Assembly (NCBI RefSeq): GCF_000355695.1
Contig: NC_020891.1
Coordinates: forward strand, 372,001 to 436,000
Length of the DNA stretch: 64,000 bases
Direction of reading: 5' to 3'
DNA from: Clavibacter nebraskensis NCPPB 2581
GTDB taxonomy: Bacteria; Actinomycetota; Actinomycetes; Actinomycetales; Microbacteriaceae
In this document: positions 17,137 through 26,296 of the stretch, in pieces
How positions within the stretch are numbered: position 1 is the stretch's first letter
Layout of the letters: every line of letters begins with the position of its first letter
Notes under the pieces: generated by a model
The model's database searches: none
What the model saw: the letters and a program-made list of their open reading frames with translations, nothing else
What the model was told of the DNA's origin: nothing
Translations under genes and position numbers: made by a program

Positions 17137-20100
17137 TCAGCGGACGAGCTGCGCCCCTGCCGGAGCGACCCGCGTGACCGCCTTCGCGACGATGGAGATC
17201 GAGTCCCCGGCGCGCACGACGATCTCGGACTTGTCGGCGTAGACGCCGCCGTTCCACCAGTACGCCTTGGCGTTGTAGTCGGCGTTGTAGTCGGCGTCGT
17301 AGTACGTAATCGCGACGTTGTAGGTGCCCGGCGTCAGATCGCGGAGGAAGGCGGGATCACCGTTCCATGCCCAGCTGTAGAACTTCCGGACACCGTCCTG
17401 ATACAGGGACACCAGCGCTCTGTCCGGGTCCCACCCTGCCGCCGCGAGACCCGTCACTTGCACCGTTACGGACGGGCTGACCGCCAACTGCACGTCTACC
17501 CGCGGCATGGGCGTTCCGCGAGCGGCGGTGTAGGTCGTCGATGTCTCCAAGGACCCCGTCCCGCCGGCCCACCGTGTCTCGTAGACTGGCGCTGACGACC
17601 GGCTGCTGCTCACAAGTACCTTGTACTTCCCAGGAGCTATCGCAGGGAAGGCGTAGTAACCGCCGGCATCTGCGGTGACGTTCATGGTCGTCAGACCCTC
17701 CAGGTCGTCTTGGGGGACTAATGAGACTTGAGCACCACCAAGGGAACCCGTCGGCGACGTTATCTGTCCTGCGAGACGAGTGCCGGGTGTCAGCACCGCA
17801 TTGACGCCGATGACGGCTTGGCCCCATTGAGATACTGTGACCGTCTTTCCGGACGCCCGGGTGTCCGAGTCCCCGAACCACTCGCCGACCACGGCGCCGT
17901 CATTAGGCGTGGGAGAGCCGAAGCGCACCTTGTATGTACCAGGGACGATGTCCCGCACGGTGAACCTTCCACCCCAGTCTGTCCGGGTCGCGCCGACTTC
18001 GGCGCCGTCGCCATCAGTCCTGAAGATCGAGACCGGGACGTCGCCCGTCAACTCGTCAGTAGCCGAGACGGTTCCGCTCACCGAGGCGTATCGCTTGACG
18101 ACCACGTCAATGGTCATCGTGCCATTCGACTGCACAGCGAAGGTCTGGGCTGACTTGAGGTCGTTGGTCTGTCCGAAGTACTGGATGATGTACTCCCCGG
18201 CGACCTCGACCTCGACACGCAGCCCATACTCGCGGGGCCGGATGTCCGACATGGAGTAAGCGCCGTTCCCGATAGCAGCCGAGTAGTCGGCCCAGCCGTA
18301 TTCGGGGTTGACCAGATCGATGTTGCCTTCTGTGACCAGGTTCTGCGGATCCACGAAGTCGAGGTAGACGTTGCCGACGACTTTTCCGTTCCAGGGCTGC
18401 TCGGGAGGCTGTGTGTCCATCCCGACGACGGCTGCCGTGCGTCCGCTCGTACGTGCGACGGCCGAGTAACTAGGTGCGGTCCCCGTCACAGTCGCAGTTA
18501 TGCGTTTTCCGATATCGGCCGAGCCGGGCGTGTAATCCTGCGCATTGGCCCCGTCGATTTTCACGTCATTCGCGTACCAGACGAACGTAAAGGACGGCTT
18601 CGGATTCCAGATGCCCGGAACCACGCGGAGGGGATATCCAACTCGTGCATCGCCCACGATCACCGGCTGCGTCGACGCGATCGCCGGCTTGCCGACCGCG
18701 GCCGTCGCGACGCTCGTCTTGCTCGTCGTGATGTAGCCCGTGGCCTTCGCCGTGATCGTCACCGTGATCGTCTTGCCGAGGTCCGCCGTGCCGACCGTGT
18801 AGGTCGACCCGGTGGCGCCGGTGATCGCGGTGGTGCCCACGGTCCACTGGTACGTGAACGCCGGGGCGGGGGACCAGGATCCGGTCGCCGCGGTGAGGAC
18901 GCCGCCGACCGAGGCGGACCCGCTGATGGTGGGCGATGACGCGATCGCGAACGCCTTCGCGGCGGGTGCGGCGACGACCGCGGCCGAGCCGGCGCTCGTC
19001 TTCGAGGCCGACGTGTAGCCCGAGCGCGCCCCCGTCACGGTGACGGTGATGCGCTTTCCGACGTCCGCTGCGACGGGGACGTAGGTGGAGGCGGTCGCGC
19101 CCGAGATGGCCACGTTCGACGCGAACCAGCGGTACGTGAACGTCGTCGGGACGGGTACCCAGGTGCCGGGCGCCGCGGTCAGGGTCGCGCCGACCTGGGC
19201 GGTGCCGCTGAGGGTGGGCGTCGGCACGGTGGTGAACGTCGACGGCGAGGTGACGGGCGCGGTGACCACGGCGGCGCTGACCGCGCTGGTCTTCGAGGCG
19301 GTCGTGTACCCGCTCCGCGCGCCGGTGACGGTGACGGTGATCCGCTTGCCGAGGTCCGCGGCGACGGGCGAGTAGGTCGAGGCGGTCGCGCCGCTGATGG
19401 CCACGTTCGCGGCGAACCAGCGGTACGTGAACGTCGTCGGGACGGGTGCCCACGTGCCGGGGACGGCGGTGAGCGTCCCGCCGACCTGCGCGGATCCGGT
19501 GAGGGTCGGCGTCGGGACGGTGGTGAACGTCGCGGGCGTGGTGACGGGCGCGGCCGCGACGGCGGCGCTCGCCGCGCTGGTCTTCGCGGCGGTCGTGTAG
19601 CCCGAGCGGCTGCCGGTCACGGTGACGGTGATGCGCTTGCCGACGTCGGCGGCGACCGGCGTGTAGGTGGACGCGGTCGCGCCGGTGACGGCCACGTTCG
19701 CCACGAACCAGCGGTACGCGAAGGTCGTCGGCACCGGTGCCCACGTGCCGGTGGCCGCGGTGAGCGGGGTGCCGACCTTCGGGGTCCCGCTGATCGTCGG
19801 TGTCGGCACCGTCGTGAAGGCGACGGGGGAGGGCGCGGCCGCGACGGTCGCGGTCGCGGCGCTCGACTTGGCGAGCGACGTGTAGCCGGCCTTGTTCGCG
19901 GTCACGGTCAGCGTGATCTTCTTGCCCAGGTCCGCGGCGACGAGCGTGTACGCGGACCCGGTGGCGCCGGAGATCGCGAGCCCGTTGCTCCACCACTTGA
20001 ACGTGAACGAGTCGGGCTGCGGCGCCCAGGTGCCGGTCACGGCGAAGAGGGTGGAACCGACCTGCGCGGTGCCGGTGATGGACGGCTGGGGCGCGGTGGT

Positions 20101-20244
20101 GAAGGTGACGGCGGTGGTACCGACGGCTGCGGTGCCGACGGGCGCGTCGGCGGCGATGGCGCTGGTCGCCATGCCCGCCTGAGCGGAGGCCACGAGGGCC
20201 AGCGAGATGAGGCCGACGAGGGCGCGTCGGCGTGCGGTTGTCAT
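17137..20244 (-). CDS. Large secreted repeat protein with Ig-like and carboxypeptidase-regulatory-like domains
   Basis: 1035 residues. Start ATG 20244 is chosen because AGGAG lies just upstream; an in-frame start at 20283 would add 13 residues without support. Signal peptide of about 24-32 residues (cleavage near AQA or AIA). Residues about 45-600 are six beta-sandwich repeats of roughly 95 residues, each with FTTVPTPT-like opening, GTWAPVPTTFTYRW, ISGATASTY and GKRITVTVTG. The rest (about 600-1035) has several SdrD-B/carboxypeptidase-regulatory-like modules (GGRFTVRDIVPGTYKVRF, GGYYAFPAIAPGKYKVLV, LRDLTPGTYNVAITYYDAD). No LPXTG-type anchor, so released or non-covalently held. Likely an adhesin or surface structural protein; unproven. 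Confidence 0.85.
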   Translation of the reverse strand: MTTARRRALVGLISLALVASAQAGMATSAIAADAPVGTAAVGTTAVTFTTAPQPSITGTAQVGSTLFAVTGTWAPQPDSFTFKWWSNGLAISGATGSAYTLVAADLGKKITLTVTANKAGYTSLAKSSAATATVAAAPSPVAFTTVPTPTISGTPKVGTPLTAATGTWAPVPTTFAYRWFVANVAVTGATASTYTPVAADVGKRITVTVTGSRSGYTTAAKTSAASAAVAAAPVTTPATFTTVPTPTLTGSAQVGGTLTAVPGTWAPVPTTFTYRWFAANVAISGATASTYSPVAADLGKRITVTVTGARSGYTTASKTSAVSAAVVTAPVTSPSTFTTVPTPTLSGTAQVGATLTAAPGTWVPVPTTFTYRWFASNVAISGATASTYVPVAADVGKRITVTVTGARSGYTSASKTSAGSAAVVAAPAAKAFAIASSPTISGSASVGGVLTAATGSWSPAPAFTYQWTVGTTAITGATGSTYTVGTADLGKTITVTITAKATGYITTSKTSVATAAVGKPAIASTQPVIVGDARVGYPLRVVPGIWNPKPSFTFVWYANDVKIDGANAQDYTPGSADIGKRITATVTGTAPSYSAVARTSGRTAAVVGMDTQPPEQPWNGKVVGNVYLDFVDPQNLVTEGNIDLVNPEYGWADYSAAIGNGAYSMSDIRPREYGLRVEVEVAGEYIIQYFGQTNDLKSAQTFAVQSNGTMTIDVVVKRYASVSGTVSATDELTGDVPVSIFRTDGDGAEVGATRTDWGGRFTVRDIVPGTYKVRFGSPTPNDGAVVGEWFGDSDTRASGKTVTVSQWGQAVIGVNAVLTPGTRLAGQITSPTGSLGGAQVSLVPQDDLEGLTTMNVTADAGGYYAFPAIAPGKYKVLVSSSRSSAPVYETRWAGGTGSLETSTTYTAARGTPMPRVDVQLAVSPSVTVQVTGLAAAGWDPDRALVSLYQDGVRKFYSWAWNGDPAFLRDLTPGTYNVAITYYDADYNADYNAKAYWWNGGVYADKSEIVVRAGDSISIVAKAVTRVAPAGAQLVR
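18690..20110 (-). repeat. Tandem coding repeats, period about 290-297 bp
   Basis: Five high-GC units of the Ig-like repeat start near 20110, 19820, 19530, 19236 and 18945; the second to fourth are nearly identical in DNA. A sixth, divergent unit continues into the lower-GC part to about 18440. Boundaries are approximate. Such repeats can change number by recombination. Confidence 0.8.
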
Positions 20245-20533
20245 GGTGCTCCTGGATCCGGGGGCCGCCTCGGGTGCGACCATCGGCCATGCTTACTGGG
20301 GTCTCGCAGGTGTTGTCGTGTACCCAGTTCGGGCTTTTCGTGGGCAATGGTGCCCGGACCGGCCGTTCGGACCGGCGCGGGGTGCGGACCTCAGTAGCGG
20401 GGGCGGACGTCCTCGGGCGCTTCGTGGCCTTCGCGAGGAGCGCACCCGCCGCCCGCGGGGGTCTCCCGTACCGTGGTGAGCACCGCCGGCCGACGGCGCC
20501 CCACCCGCACCGACCCGCTCCCGGAGGCTCCGC

Positions 20534-21196
20534 ATGGCCGCATCCACCCGCATCCTCCCGCCCCGGATCAGCGACCCGCGGCTCGAGCGGCTAGCCGACG
20601 GCGACCCGTCCGACCTCGACGCGCACGCGTCCTTCGAGCGGCTGCGCTTCGCCGACGCCGACCTCTCGGACGCCGACCTCGTCGACATCGGGTTCGAGGA
20701 GTGCGCGCTGGAGCGGATCCGCCTGCACGAGGCCGACCTCACGGCCGCGAGCCTCGTGGACGTGCTCGCGTCGCGCCTCGACGCGCCCGTGCTGAAGGCG
20801 CCGCGGATCCGGATGCGCGACGTGCGCCTCGAGGGCTCGCGCGTCGGGTCCGCCGAGCTCTACGACGCGTCGCTCTCCTCCGTGCACATCACCGACTGCC
20901 GGCTCGGCTTCGTGAACCTGCGCGGCTCGAAGATCACCGATCTGCTCATCACCGACTGCGCCATCGAGGAGCTGGACCTCCGCGGCACGTCCGGCATGCG
21001 CATCGCCTTCGCGCGCACCACCATCGGCACGCTCGACCTGGCCGACTCGAGCCTCACGCACCTGGATCTCCGCGGCGCCGAGATCCACGACCTCGACACC
21101 CCCGACGGCCTCCGCGGCGCCGTGCTCGACTCGACCCAGCTCATGGCGCTCGGCCCGGTGTTCGCGCGGCACTTCCGCGTGCGCGTGGAGGACTGA
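20534..21196 (+). CDS. Pentapeptide-repeat protein
   Basis: 220 residues. Degenerate A(D/N)LXX repeats run through most of the chain (FADADLSDADLVDI, LHEADLTAASLVD, DVRLEGSRVGSAELYDASL, LDLADSSLTHLDLRGAEI), predicting a right-handed quadrilateral beta-helix. Some family members mimic DNA and protect gyrase; nothing here proves that role. ATG 20534 follows GGAGGCTCCGC. The 289-bp gap upstream holds the divergent promoter region of the repeat protein; I see no further gene there. Confidence 0.85.
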   Translation: MAASTRILPPRISDPRLERLADGDPSDLDAHASFERLRFADADLSDADLVDIGFEECALERIRLHEADLTAASLVDVLASRLDAPVLKAPRIRMRDVRLEGSRVGSAELYDASLSSVHITDCRLGFVNLRGSKITDLLITDCAIEELDLRGTSGMRIAFARTTIGTLDLADSSLTHLDLRGAEIHDLDTPDGLRGAVLDSTQLMALGPVFARHFRVRVED

Positions 21197-21201
21197 CGCG
21201 A

Positions 21202-21723
21202 TCAGCCGGCCGACGGGACCCGCAGCTTGAAGCCCACGTGCGAGCGCGCGTAGCCGAGCCGCTCGTAGAAGCGGTGCGCGTCGACGCGGGCGGCGTCGCT
21301 TGTGAGCTGGACGAGGGTCGCGTCGAGGGCGGGCGCGGCGGCGTCCGCGACCCAACGCATCATCGCGCCGCCGATGCCGGAGGAGCGCATGTCGCTCCGC
21401 ACGCGGACGGCCTCGACCTGGAGGCGGGAGCTGCCGCGGCGGGCCATGCCGGGGATCAGGGTGAGCTGGAGGGTGCCGACGAGGGCGCCGACCGCATCGG
21501 TCGAGATGAGCAGGTCGTTGGCGGGATCGGCGAGGATCCGCACGAGCGCGTCGCGGTAGAGGTCCGTGTCGGCCGGATCCGCGCGGTCGCCGCGCGAGGC
21601 GCTCACGGGATCGTCCGCGAGCAGGGCCATCAAGGGATCGAGGTCGGCGGACGTCGCGCGGCGGAGGACCACGCCGGCGACGCGCGCCGCGAGCGGGACG
21701 GGGAGGACGAGGGGTGCGAGCAC
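21202..21723 (-). CDS. GNAT-family N-acetyltransferase
   Basis: 173 residues. Start is GTG 21723, preceded by GGAGG about 8 nt upstream; an internal GTG at 21672 lacks such a signal. GNAT core: VVLRRATSADLDPL, acetyl-CoA loop VRSDMRSSGIGGAMMRW and the C-terminal ARVDAHRFYERLGYARSHVGF. Substrate unknown. Confidence 0.88.
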   Translation of the reverse strand: MLAPLVLPVPLAARVAGVVLRRATSADLDPLMALLADDPVSASRGDRADPADTDLYRDALVRILADPANDLLISTDAVGALVGTLQLTLIPGMARRGSSRLQVEAVRVRSDMRSSGIGGAMMRWVADAAAPALDATLVQLTSDAARVDAHRFYERLGYARSHVGFKLRVPSAG

Positions 21724-21755
21724 GCCCCCATCCTCCCCGCCGCGCGCTGGTCGGG

Positions 21756-22550
21756 CTAGGCCGACGCCAAGCCGGACGCCCGCGCCACGTGCGCGAGCAG
21801 CCGCTCGATCAGCATCCGGCGGAGGTCCACCGACGACCAGCCGTGATCCGCGCCCTCCACGGCCGTGAAGGTGGCGCCCGGCAGGAGCTCGCCGTACCGG
21901 GCGCCGTAGGCGACCGGCACGACCTCGTCGGCCGTGCCGTGCAGCACCTCGGCGGGGCCGGCGTACGCGGCGACCGGCCCGTAGACGTCGACGCCCGCGA
22001 GCACCTCGTCCGGGAAGCCCATGCCGAGGCCCATGCCGGCGACGTCGACGACGCCGCGCTCGCGGGCCGCCGCCAGCGGCACGCTCATCACCCGGCCGTG
22101 CTCCGTGATGTCGTCGACGACCACGCCGGCCGGCGACCACAGGGTGAGGCTCGCCACGAGCTCCGGCGCGCGGGCCGCGGCCAGCGCCGACTCGACGCCG
22201 CCGAGGCTGTGGGCGACCACGTGCACGGGGCCGTCCGCGTCCTCGGCGAGGGTGCGGATCATCGCGGACACCTGGTCGACCTCGTCGAGCAGGCGCACGT
22301 CGGCGAAGTCGCCGTCGCTCACGCCGTGCCCGAGCCGGTCGTACGCGCGCGCCGCCGTGCCCGAGGCGGCCAGCGCCCGGGCGACGGGGACCCACAGGCC
22401 GTGGCCCCCGGTGCCCGAGTCGCTGAACCCGTGCACGAGGAGCGCGGCGGGTGCGCCGGGGCGCACGGTGCCGTGCTCCCAGCCGCGGATGGTGCGCCCG
22501 CCGTGGTCGAGCGCGAGCGGGGCGACGCGCGGCGCCGGGGCCGCGCCCAT
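21756..22550 (-). CDS. Alpha/beta-hydrolase (lysophospholipase/esterase-like)
   Basis: 264 residues from ATG 22550. LLVHGFSDSG oxyanion region, nucleophile Ser in VVAHSLGGVE, Asp in LHGTADEVVP and His in GADHGWSS. No signal peptide. Its start overlaps the stop of the phenolic acid decarboxylase gene (TGATG), so the two are probably one operon; an aromatic-ester substrate that releases a phenolic acid is conceivable but speculative. Confidence 0.88.
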   Translation of the reverse strand: MGAAPAPRVAPLALDHGGRTIRGWEHGTVRPGAPAALLVHGFSDSGTGGHGLWVPVARALAASGTAARAYDRLGHGVSDGDFADVRLLDEVDQVSAMIRTLAEDADGPVHVVAHSLGGVESALAAARAPELVASLTLWSPAGVVVDDITEHGRVMSVPLAAARERGVVDVAGMGLGMGFPDEVLAGVDVYGPVAAYAGPAEVLHGTADEVVPVAYGARYGELLPGATFTAVEGADHGWSSVDLRRMLIERLLAHVARASGLASA

Positions 22551-23080
22551 CAGTTGCGGCGGTCGGCGAAGCCGGCCGGGAGGTCGGCGGGGGCGGTGTC
22601 GACGACGGTCTCGTCGTCGGCGCCCACGAACTCGTACAGGGTGATGTGCGCGAACTCCGGCACGACGTAGATGGGGTACGTGGGGCCCTCGTCGCGGTAG
22701 GCGCGCATCTGCTCGAGGTGGTCGTTCTGGAAGAGCACGGTCTTGGATCCGTCCTCCTCCACCCAGCGCGGGAAGAAGATCGTGCCGTGCAGCACGCGGG
22801 CCGCCGGGACGATGTTCACGACGACGCTCGTGCCGGTGGGCTCGTTCCACGAGACCTTGAAGACGCCCTCGGCGAGGGCGACGAGGTCGACCGTCTGGTC
22901 CTTGACCCAGCGGCCGCCGACCATGCCGGTGTGGATCCGGTAGTCGATGGTCGTGGCGTTCTTCACGTACATCTCGTACTGCCAGCCGTTGGCGTACGTG
23001 TAGATGAGGCGGTGTCCGACGAGGGGGCTGAGGTCCTGAGCGGGCACGGGGTGCTCGACGCTCGTGGTGATCGTTGTCAT
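22550..23080 (-). CDS. padC: Phenolic acid decarboxylase
   Basis: 176 residues from ATG 23080; an alternative in-frame GTG at 23113 would add 11 residues. Non-oxidatively decarboxylates ferulic, coumaric and caffeic acids to vinyl phenols. The family signature is clear: [70 protein letters not shown] and [18 protein letters not shown]. Divergent from a MarR-type gene that is probably its phenolic-acid-responsive repressor. Consistent with contact with plant cell wall phenolics. Confidence 0.93.
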   Translation of the reverse strand: MTTITTSVEHPVPAQDLSPLVGHRLIYTYANGWQYEMYVKNATTIDYRIHTGMVGGRWVKDQTVDLVALAEGVFKVSWNEPTGTSVVVNIVPAARVLHGTIFFPRWVEEDGSKTVLFQNDHLEQMRAYRDEGPTYPIYVVPEFAHITLYEFVGADDETVVDTAPADLPAGFADRRN

Positions 23081-23090
23081 GCGGAGAGCC

Positions 23091-23136
23091 TGACACCGAT
23101 ATGCGTTTGTCACAAGCGCAGTTTCCTGGGTATCCT
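23091..23136. promoter_or_regulatory. Divergent padC/marR control region with inverted repeat and leaderless-type promoter
   Basis: TGACA at 23091-23095 and TGTCA at 23108-23112 form an inverted repeat with a 12-bp spacer, a plausible MarR-type site. On the plus strand TTGTCA (23107-23112), 18 bp, then TATCCT (23131-23136) ends only 6 bp before ATG 23143, so the regulator transcript may start at its own initiation codon. The left arm sits within 16 bp of the padC start. Confidence 0.5.
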
Positions 23137-23142
23137 CGGTGC

Positions 23143-23691
23143 ATGCCCGCCGACGCGTCCGACCAGGAGCTGCGGGCCGTCGCCCGACGCCTGGGCTCGG
23201 AGCTCGGGCCGTTCCGCCGCCGGCTCATGAACGCGTCGCGGAGCGCCGCCGACCTGCCCGACCTCCCGGACGCGCAGGTCGAGGTCCTCCGCCGGCTCGA
23301 GGCCATCGGCTGGGCCACGCCCACGGGTCTCGGCCGCTCGCTCGGGCTCGCGCGCTCCACCGTCAGCAACCTCGTCCTCGCCATGGAGCGCGACGGGCTC
23401 GTCGACCGGCGCCTCGTGGAGGGCGACGGCCGCAGCAGCGAGGTCGGGCTCACGGACCATGCACGGGATCTGCTCCGCACCTTCGACCGCTCGGCCGAGG
23501 GCGTGCTCGTGGGCGCCCTCCTCCGGCTCACGGCCGAGGAGCGCCGCGACATCGCCCGCGCGCTGCCGGCGCTCGAGGCGCTGCACGCAGCCATCGGGGG
23601 CGAGGTGCCGCGCGCGCACGAGGAGAGCGCCGCGGACGCGACGACGCGCCGCCGGGCGGGGAGTCGATCCCCGTCCGACGGCGCGTCGTGA
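23143..23691 (+). CDS. MarR-family regulator, probable repressor of padC
   Basis: 182 residues. Winged helix: [21 protein letters not shown] and recognition helix [19 protein letters not shown], then wing [18 protein letters not shown] 23143 has no Shine-Dalgarno sequence and lies directly after a -10, consistent with leaderless translation. Divergent placement beside phenolic acid decarboxylase suggests it senses phenolic acids (inference). Confidence 0.85.
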   Translation: MPADASDQELRAVARRLGSELGPFRRRLMNASRSAADLPDLPDAQVEVLRRLEAIGWATPTGLGRSLGLARSTVSNLVLAMERDGLVDRRLVEGDGRSSEVGLTDHARDLLRTFDRSAEGVLVGALLRLTAEERRDIARALPALEALHAAIGGEVPRAHEESAADATTRRRAGSRSPSDGAS

Positions 23692-23709
23692 CGTCCTGAG
23701 CCGGTCCGC

Positions 23710-24330
23710 TCAGCTCGCGTGGGCGGGCGTGCGATCGGCCGGTGCGCGTTCCGCGGCGGCGCGATCCCCGTCCTCCGCGACGCCGCAGCCGCGGACCGCG
23801 TCGGCATCCGCGTCCGCGGGCAGCGCGTCCCCGCCGGCGTTGAGCCGCGCGAGGTAGCCGGCGAAGGCGTCGAGGTCGGCGCGCGTCCACCCGCCGAGCC
23901 CGCGGATCAGGCGGCTGCCGCCCGCGGCGTCGTCCGCCTCGATCCCCGCGCGGCCCGCCGGGGTGAGCGCGAGAACGCGCACCCGGCCGTCCTGCGCGTC
24001 GGCCCCGACCTCCACGAGCCCCAGGTCCTGGAGCTGGCGGAGCTGGCGGCTGACCACGCTGCGGTCGACGCCGAGCTGGTCGGCGACGGCGCTCGCGTGG
24101 GCCGCGCCGCAGCGGCGGATCACGCGGAGCATCTTGTAGCCGATGGGCGGCAGCTCCGGGTGGATCCGCGACGCCGCCTCCCGGGTCGTCGCCCGGATGC
24201 GCGCGGCGAGCGCGGTCATCTGCTCCTCCACCGCGGCGATGCCCGCGGCGATCCCGTCGGCCGTCCCGTCGGCGACGCCGGGGGAGTCACCCGCAGCGTC
24301 GCCCACGGGGGAGCGGTCCTCGTCGGTCAT
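23710..24330 (-). CDS. MarR-family regulator of the adjacent efflux pump
   Basis: 206 residues from ATG 24330. Winged helix in the middle: AAHASAVADQLGVDRSVVSRQLRQLQDLGLV, wing VGADAQDGRVRVLAL. The start overlaps the stop of the MFS gene (ATGA), so pump and regulator are co-transcribed, pump first. The long Ala/Asp-rich tail is unusual and probably disordered. Confidence 0.88.
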   Translation of the reverse strand: MTDEDRSPVGDAAGDSPGVADGTADGIAAGIAAVEEQMTALAARIRATTREAASRIHPELPPIGYKMLRVIRRCGAAHASAVADQLGVDRSVVSRQLRQLQDLGLVEVGADAQDGRVRVLALTPAGRAGIEADDAAGGSRLIRGLGGWTRADLDAFAGYLARLNAGGDALPADADADAVRGCGVAEDGDRAAAERAPADRTPAHAS

Positions 24331-26087
24331 CGGCGGGAGTCGACCCCGGCGTCCTCGGCCTCGGGGATCCGGATGGATCCCGTCGGGTTCGCCTCGCCGA
24401 CCGGGGTGAGCGCGACGGCGCCGGCGGATGCGCCGATGAGCGCGTCCTCGGCGTCCGTGCGATGCACCTCGCGGGCGTCGACCGCGGTGGCGGCCTTGTC
24501 GCTCTTCAGCTGCACGGCGTTCTTGCTGCCGAGCTGCGCGTTGGGCAGGAAGATCACGGCCACGAGCGACACGATCGCGAGCGGCACGCTGTAGAGGAAC
24601 ACGTCGCCGATGCCCACGCCGTAGGCGCTCTCGACCACGGTGCGCACCGCCGGGGTGAGCGAGTTGACCTGCGGGATCACGCCGGAGCCGAGCGCCTGCG
24701 CGGCGACGGCCTGGTCGGCCGGGGCGAGCTTCATGATCCCCGCGGTGATCTCCGACGCGATGATCGTGCCGAGGATCGAGCCCAGCACCGAGACGCCGAC
24801 CGTGCCGCCGAGGCTGCGGAAGAACGTGACCGCGCTGGTGGCGACACCGAGGTTCTTGACCTCGATGGCGTTCTGCACCACGAGGACGAGGTTCTGCATG
24901 AGCATGCCGAGTCCCGCGCCGAGCACGAACATGTAGATCCCGACGAGCAGGAAGTCGGTGTCGTAGCGGAGCGTGGACAGCAGGCCCGTACCGGCGACGA
25001 TGAGGACGGCGCCCGAGATCATGATCGTCTTCCACTTGCCGCGACGGCTGATCAGGTTGCCGAACACGGTCGAGGAGATGAGCAGGCCCGCCATGAGCGG
25101 GATGGTGAGCAGACCCGACTGCGTCGGCGTGGCGCCGCGCGACAGCTGCATGTACTGCGCGAGGAAGACCGAGGTGCCGAACAGCGAGATGCCGACCGCG
25201 AGGCTCGCGAGCACGGAGAGCGTGAAGGTGCGGTTGCGGAACATCGTGAGCGGGATGATCGGCTCGGCGACCTTGAGCTCGGTGACGACCGCGGCGATCA
25301 GCAGCACGACGGCGCCGCCCGCCATGAGGTACGAGGTGCCCGAGGCCCACTCGAACTGCTTGCCGGCCTGCGAGACCCAGATGAGCAGGAGCGAGACGCC
25401 GCTGGCGATGAAGACCGCGCCGAGGTAGTCGACGTGCACCTTGCGCTTCGGGTGGGCGGGCAGGTGGAGGGTGACCTGCAACAGGATGATCGCGATGATC
25501 GCGATGGGCAGCGCGATGAAGAAGTTCCAGCGCCAGCCGAACGCGTCGGTCACGACGCCGCCGAGGAGCGGGCCGCCGACGGTGCCGACGGCCATGACGG
25601 CGCCGAAGAGGCCGGCGTAACGGCCGCGGTCACGCGGGCTGATGATGTCGGCCATGATGATCTGGCTCAGCGCCGCGAGCCCGCCGGCGCCGAGGCCCTG
25701 GAGCACGCGGAAGACGATGAGCGTCTCGGTGTTCTGCGAGAAGCCGGCGAGCGCGGATCCCAGCACGAAGGTGCCGAGGGCGAGCTGGATGAGCAGCTTG
25801 CGGTTGAAGAGGTCGGCGAACTTGCCCCAGAGCGGCGTGCTCACGGTGGTGGCGAGCAGCGTCGCGGTGACGACCCAGGTGTAGCCGGACTGGTCGCCCT
25901 TGAGGTCGCTGATGATGATCGGCAGCGAGGTCGAGACGACGGTGCCGGCGAGGATCGAGACGAACATGCCGAGCAGGAGGCCCGACAGGGACTCGAGGAC
26001 CTGGCGCTTCGACATGGATCCGTCGGCCGAGACGGTGCGGCGGGGGGCCTTCGCGGGTGACGCGGTGGCCGGGTGGTGCTGGGACAT
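24327..26087 (-). CDS. DHA2-family (EmrB/QacA type) drug efflux MFS transporter
   Basis: 586 residues, about 14 membrane helices. Motif A-like GKFADLFNRKLLIQ after helix 2, motif C-like [17 protein letters not shown] around helix 5, and TWVVTATLLATTVSTPLWGKF typical of the EmrB branch. Exports amphipathic compounds by proton antiport; substrate unknown. GGAGG precedes ATG 26087. Transcribed from a near-consensus promoter at 26115-26143. Confidence 0.92.
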   Translation of the reverse strand: MSQHHPATASPAKAPRRTVSADGSMSKRQVLESLSGLLLGMFVSILAGTVVSTSLPIIISDLKGDQSGYTWVVTATLLATTVSTPLWGKFADLFNRKLLIQLALGTFVLGSALAGFSQNTETLIVFRVLQGLGAGGLAALSQIIMADIISPRDRGRYAGLFGAVMAVGTVGGPLLGGVVTDAFGWRWNFFIALPIAIIAIILLQVTLHLPAHPKRKVHVDYLGAVFIASGVSLLLIWVSQAGKQFEWASGTSYLMAGGAVVLLIAAVVTELKVAEPIIPLTMFRNRTFTLSVLASLAVGISLFGTSVFLAQYMQLSRGATPTQSGLLTIPLMAGLLISSTVFGNLISRRGKWKTIMISGAVLIVAGTGLLSTLRYDTDFLLVGIYMFVLGAGLGMLMQNLVLVVQNAIEVKNLGVATSAVTFFRSLGGTVGVSVLGSILGTIIASEITAGIMKLAPADQAVAAQALGSGVIPQVNSLTPAVRTVVESAYGVGIGDVFLYSVPLAIVSLVAVIFLPNAQLGSKNAVQLKSDKAATAVDAREVHRTDAEDALIGASAGAVALTPVGEANPTGSIRIPEAEDAGVDSRR

Positions 26088-26100
26088 GTTCCTCCGGGTA

Positions 26101-26144
26101 GTTGACTACAAGCAACCATATGCCGATGGTGGACATTTGTCAAC
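26101..26144 (-). promoter_or_regulatory. Near-consensus sigma-A promoter and operator for the efflux operon
   Basis: On the minus strand TTGACA (26143-26138), exactly 17 bp, TATGGT (26120-26115). GTTGAC (26101-26106) and GTCAAC (26139-26144) form a widely spaced inverted repeat overlapping the -35 and the start region, and GTTG-N8-CAAC (26101-26116) is a second small one. The MarR gene of the operon is the obvious candidate regulator. Confidence 0.7.
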
Positions 26145-26296
26145 GATCGCAGCTACTGCGCAGCGCCTACCGCAGCGACGGCAAAGATGCAACAGGCGGC
26201 GAATTCGGGGTAGGAGCGCCACCCGTGCCGCACCTCCTCCTTCCCTCTCCAACCGAGGGATGCACACGGCGCCCTCATCGGGGATGAGGAGGAATC

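Noticed and set aside
18690-20110. CRISPR-like or mobile-element repeats
   Set aside because: The 290-297 bp periodicity is in frame and encodes a protein domain repeat.
20591-21355. Minus-strand frame opposite the pentapeptide-repeat gene
   Set aside because: Mirror of the repeat codons; no independent signals.
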